DNA of 64,000 bases, taken from NCBI GenBank assembly GCA_002359735.1, contig DENS01000001.1:182878-246877 (forward strand), read 5' to 3'. Both the position numbers and the translations under genes were made by a program. Below, piece after piece: positions 62,701 through 64,000 of the stretch (the first letter of the stretch is position 1; every line of letters starts with the position of its first letter). This stretch comes from Micavibrio sp. UBA2638. Lineage in GTDB: Bacteria; Pseudomonadota; Alphaproteobacteria; Micavibrionales; Micavibrionaceae. The notes below the pieces were generated by a model. That model saw only the letters and a list, made by a program, of their open reading frames with translations. It was not told the DNA's origin and made no database searches.

Positions 62701-63306
62701 CTAACCCAGGCTGCGGACACAATCCTCAACAACCGCTGTGCATTCAGGAAAATAAGGGCGAATATCATCAATACCCACATGCGCCAACGCACTATGGCCA
62801 TGCGCATTGGCCCAGATTTCGGCAAATGTTTCTTTTGTTCCACGCCCATCGGGCTCCATATGTCTTTGAAATTGGATGTCCAGTGAGCTGTATAATTCCG
62901 GTTGCTTTAGCAAATCAGCCAAATCAGCTTTCCACGCTTTTAAAAAAGGTTGATCCGGTTTCAGACTGAAATAGTCCATATTTTCACCGTCCCCAAATAC
63001 ACGTAAATCAAAAGCATGACCGGTTTCATGGGCGATAGCTTCGACAATACGCACGTTTTTACCAAGACAAGCAAGCGCCGAGGGCGAACGTCTATATTCC
63101 GACAGACCAATCGTATTGGTGGCCCCCCTATGCATCATACCCAGGTGATGCCAGTCACTGCGCATATCAGGAAAAATATTTTTTATACGCGGGGCCAGTG
63201 CGATTGTCGTATTCAAACGATCATAATAGGAAGGAAATGACGCCACAGCACGTTTCACTTGCTCGTAAAACTCATCAGATACCCTGCTTCTTACTTCTAC
63301 CTTCAT
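62701..63306 (-). CDS. Zincin-like protein with HExxH motif
   Basis: A 201-residue protein with HETGH at residues 93-97 (VEAIAHETGHAFD) and a later FAEIWA at about 161-166, whose Glu could be the third zinc ligand, as in anthrax lethal-factor-like zincins. No signal peptide or membrane segment. It is the second HExxH protein in this part of the window. Substrate unknown. Confidence 0.65.
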   Translation of the reverse strand: MKVEVRSRVSDEFYEQVKRAVASFPSYYDRLNTTIALAPRIKNIFPDMRSDWHHLGMMHRGATNTIGLSEYRRSPSALACLGKNVRIVEAIAHETGHAFDLRVFGDGENMDYFSLKPDQPFLKAWKADLADLLKQPELYSSLDIQFQRHMEPDGRGTKETFAEIWANAHGHSALAHVGIDDIRPYFPECTAVVEDCVRSLG

Positions 63307-63342
63307 AGCCCTAGACCTTTTTGTATAATAATTTTAATATTC

Positions 63343-63369
63343 ATAATATAGTTTATGCTGCAAAGTCAA
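63343..63369 (-). promoter_or_regulatory. Candidate promoter of the HETGH gene
   Basis: Minus strand TTGACT (63369-63364) and TATTAT (63348-63343), spacer 15 bases. The spacing is short, so confidence is low. Confidence 0.35.
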
Positions 63370-63415
63370 ATAAGATGCGCTGGCTTTTTGACCTACATTA
63401 TTTTAGATTATTGCC

Positions 63416-64000
63416 ATGTTTACGAAGATTCTCATTGCCAATCGCGGCGAAATTGCCTGCCGTATTATTCAAACCGCGCACCGCATGGGAATAAATTGCG
63501 TCGCCGTCTATTCAGACGCCGATAAAAATGCCCGCCATGTGCGCCTGGCCGAAGAAGCCGTCCATATTGGCGCGGCGCCATCATCACAAAGTTACCTTCT
63601 GGCCGATACCATTCTTGAAGCCGCCAGACAAACAGGGGCCCAGGCCATCCACCCGGGTTACGGGTTCCTATCCGAAAATGCCGCTTTCGCCAAAGCCTGC
63701 GAACAGGCCGGCATCACCTTTATCGGCCCCTCCAGCAAATCGATCACCGCAATGGGTTTAAAAGATGGTGCCAAGGACATCATGAAAAAGGCGGGCGTGC
63801 CCATTGTGCCCGGTTATCAAGGCGATAATCAGGACGCGGATTTCCTGCAGAAACAGGCCGATGACATCGGCTATCCGGTTTTGATTAAAGCCGTGGCAGG
63901 CGGCGGCGGGAAAGGCATGCGCCTTGTGGAACGCAGCGCAGATTTTAAAGACCTGCTGGGCAATTGCCAGCGCGAAGGACAAGCCAGTTTTGGTAACGAC
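63416..64000 (+). CDS. liuD: Methylcrotonyl-CoA carboxylase, biotin carboxylase subunit (partial)
   Basis: The first 195 codons of a biotin carboxylase; the gene runs off the window end. [39 protein letters not shown] and the ATP-binding Gly loop [10 protein letters not shown] are all present. With liuB and liuC close by this is most likely MCC alpha of leucine degradation; propionyl-CoA carboxylase alpha is the alternative. It stands divergent from the HETGH gene. Confidence 0.92.
   Translation, partial: MFTKILIANRGEIACRIIQTAHRMGINCVAVYSDADKNARHVRLAEEAVHIGAAPSSQSYLLADTILEAARQTGAQAIHPGYGFLSENAAFAKACEQAGITFIGPSSKSITAMGLKDGAKDIMKKAGVPIVPGYQGDNQDADFLQKQADDIGYPVLIKAVAGGGGKGMRLVERSADFKDLLGNCQREGQASFGND

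Noticed and set aside
1..64000. tRNA, rRNA, insertion sequence, prophage or integration site
   Set aside because: No cloverleaf-like sequence was noticed between genes, no transposase or integrase frames were found, and all intergenic gaps are short. A tRNAscan run would settle the tRNA question.

Overview
The window is a chromosomal stretch of an alphaproteobacterium. The evidence is gene order: trpB-trpA-accD-folC, chvI-chvG-rapZ-ahcY, and the block divL-tsaE-murU-addB-addA-trxA are arrangements known from this class. The divL gene carries the Tyr-for-His replacement that marks that family. Base composition is moderate and rather AT-rich between genes. I cannot name a genus; a Micavibrio- or Rhodospirillales-like lineage is only a guess.

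Layout. 1-4.4 kb: end of trpB, then an HNH-like gene and a GyrI-like gene wedged before trpA, then accD and folC. 4.5-9.8 kb: ChvI/ChvG two-component system, rapZ (degenerate Walker A; no hprK or PTS genes beside it), a small unknown pair on the minus strand, and ahcY. 9.9-22 kb: purU, divL, a small secreted protein, tsaE, a MurU-like nucleotidyltransferase, addB, addA, trxA. 22-30.7 kb, minus strand: a complete type I secretion operon (TolC, ABC, HlyD) that runs without a gap into thrS, tspO and infC; infC appears to start at AUC. 31-38 kb: a 2341-residue RTX adhesin with two near-identical von Willebrand A domains. 38-45 kb: a stand-alone receiver gene, its small partner, and the serine pathway genes serA, serC and serB with a band-7 protein. 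45-51 kb: a stand-alone Clp-type AAA+ ATPase, a 16S rRNA methyltransferase and a second RTX protein of 964 residues. 51-57.4 kb: MATE and Kef-type transporters, a lipoprotein, an AsmA-like protein, a disulfide-reductase-like flavoprotein that has lost its redox cysteines, and an Hsp20 gene behind a ROSE-like RNA thermometer. 57.5-64 kb: slyX, two HExxH-containing proteins, and leucine-degradation genes (two methylcrotonyl-CoA carboxylase subunits and a hydratase) interleaved with rlmJ, which carries an in-frame palindromic element.

How the parts may work together: the type I secretion operon most likely exports both RTX proteins, since both end in the same kind of C-terminal secretion region. 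The large adhesin has an N-terminal part with AAG motifs resembling LapG-type cleavage sites and an upstream TTAA-N7-TTAAC box of CtrA type. With divL in the same window, a cell-cycle-controlled surface adhesin is a testable idea. No rRNA or tRNA gene, CRISPR array, insertion sequence or prophage was seen, and no gene-free stretch exceeds 300 bases.
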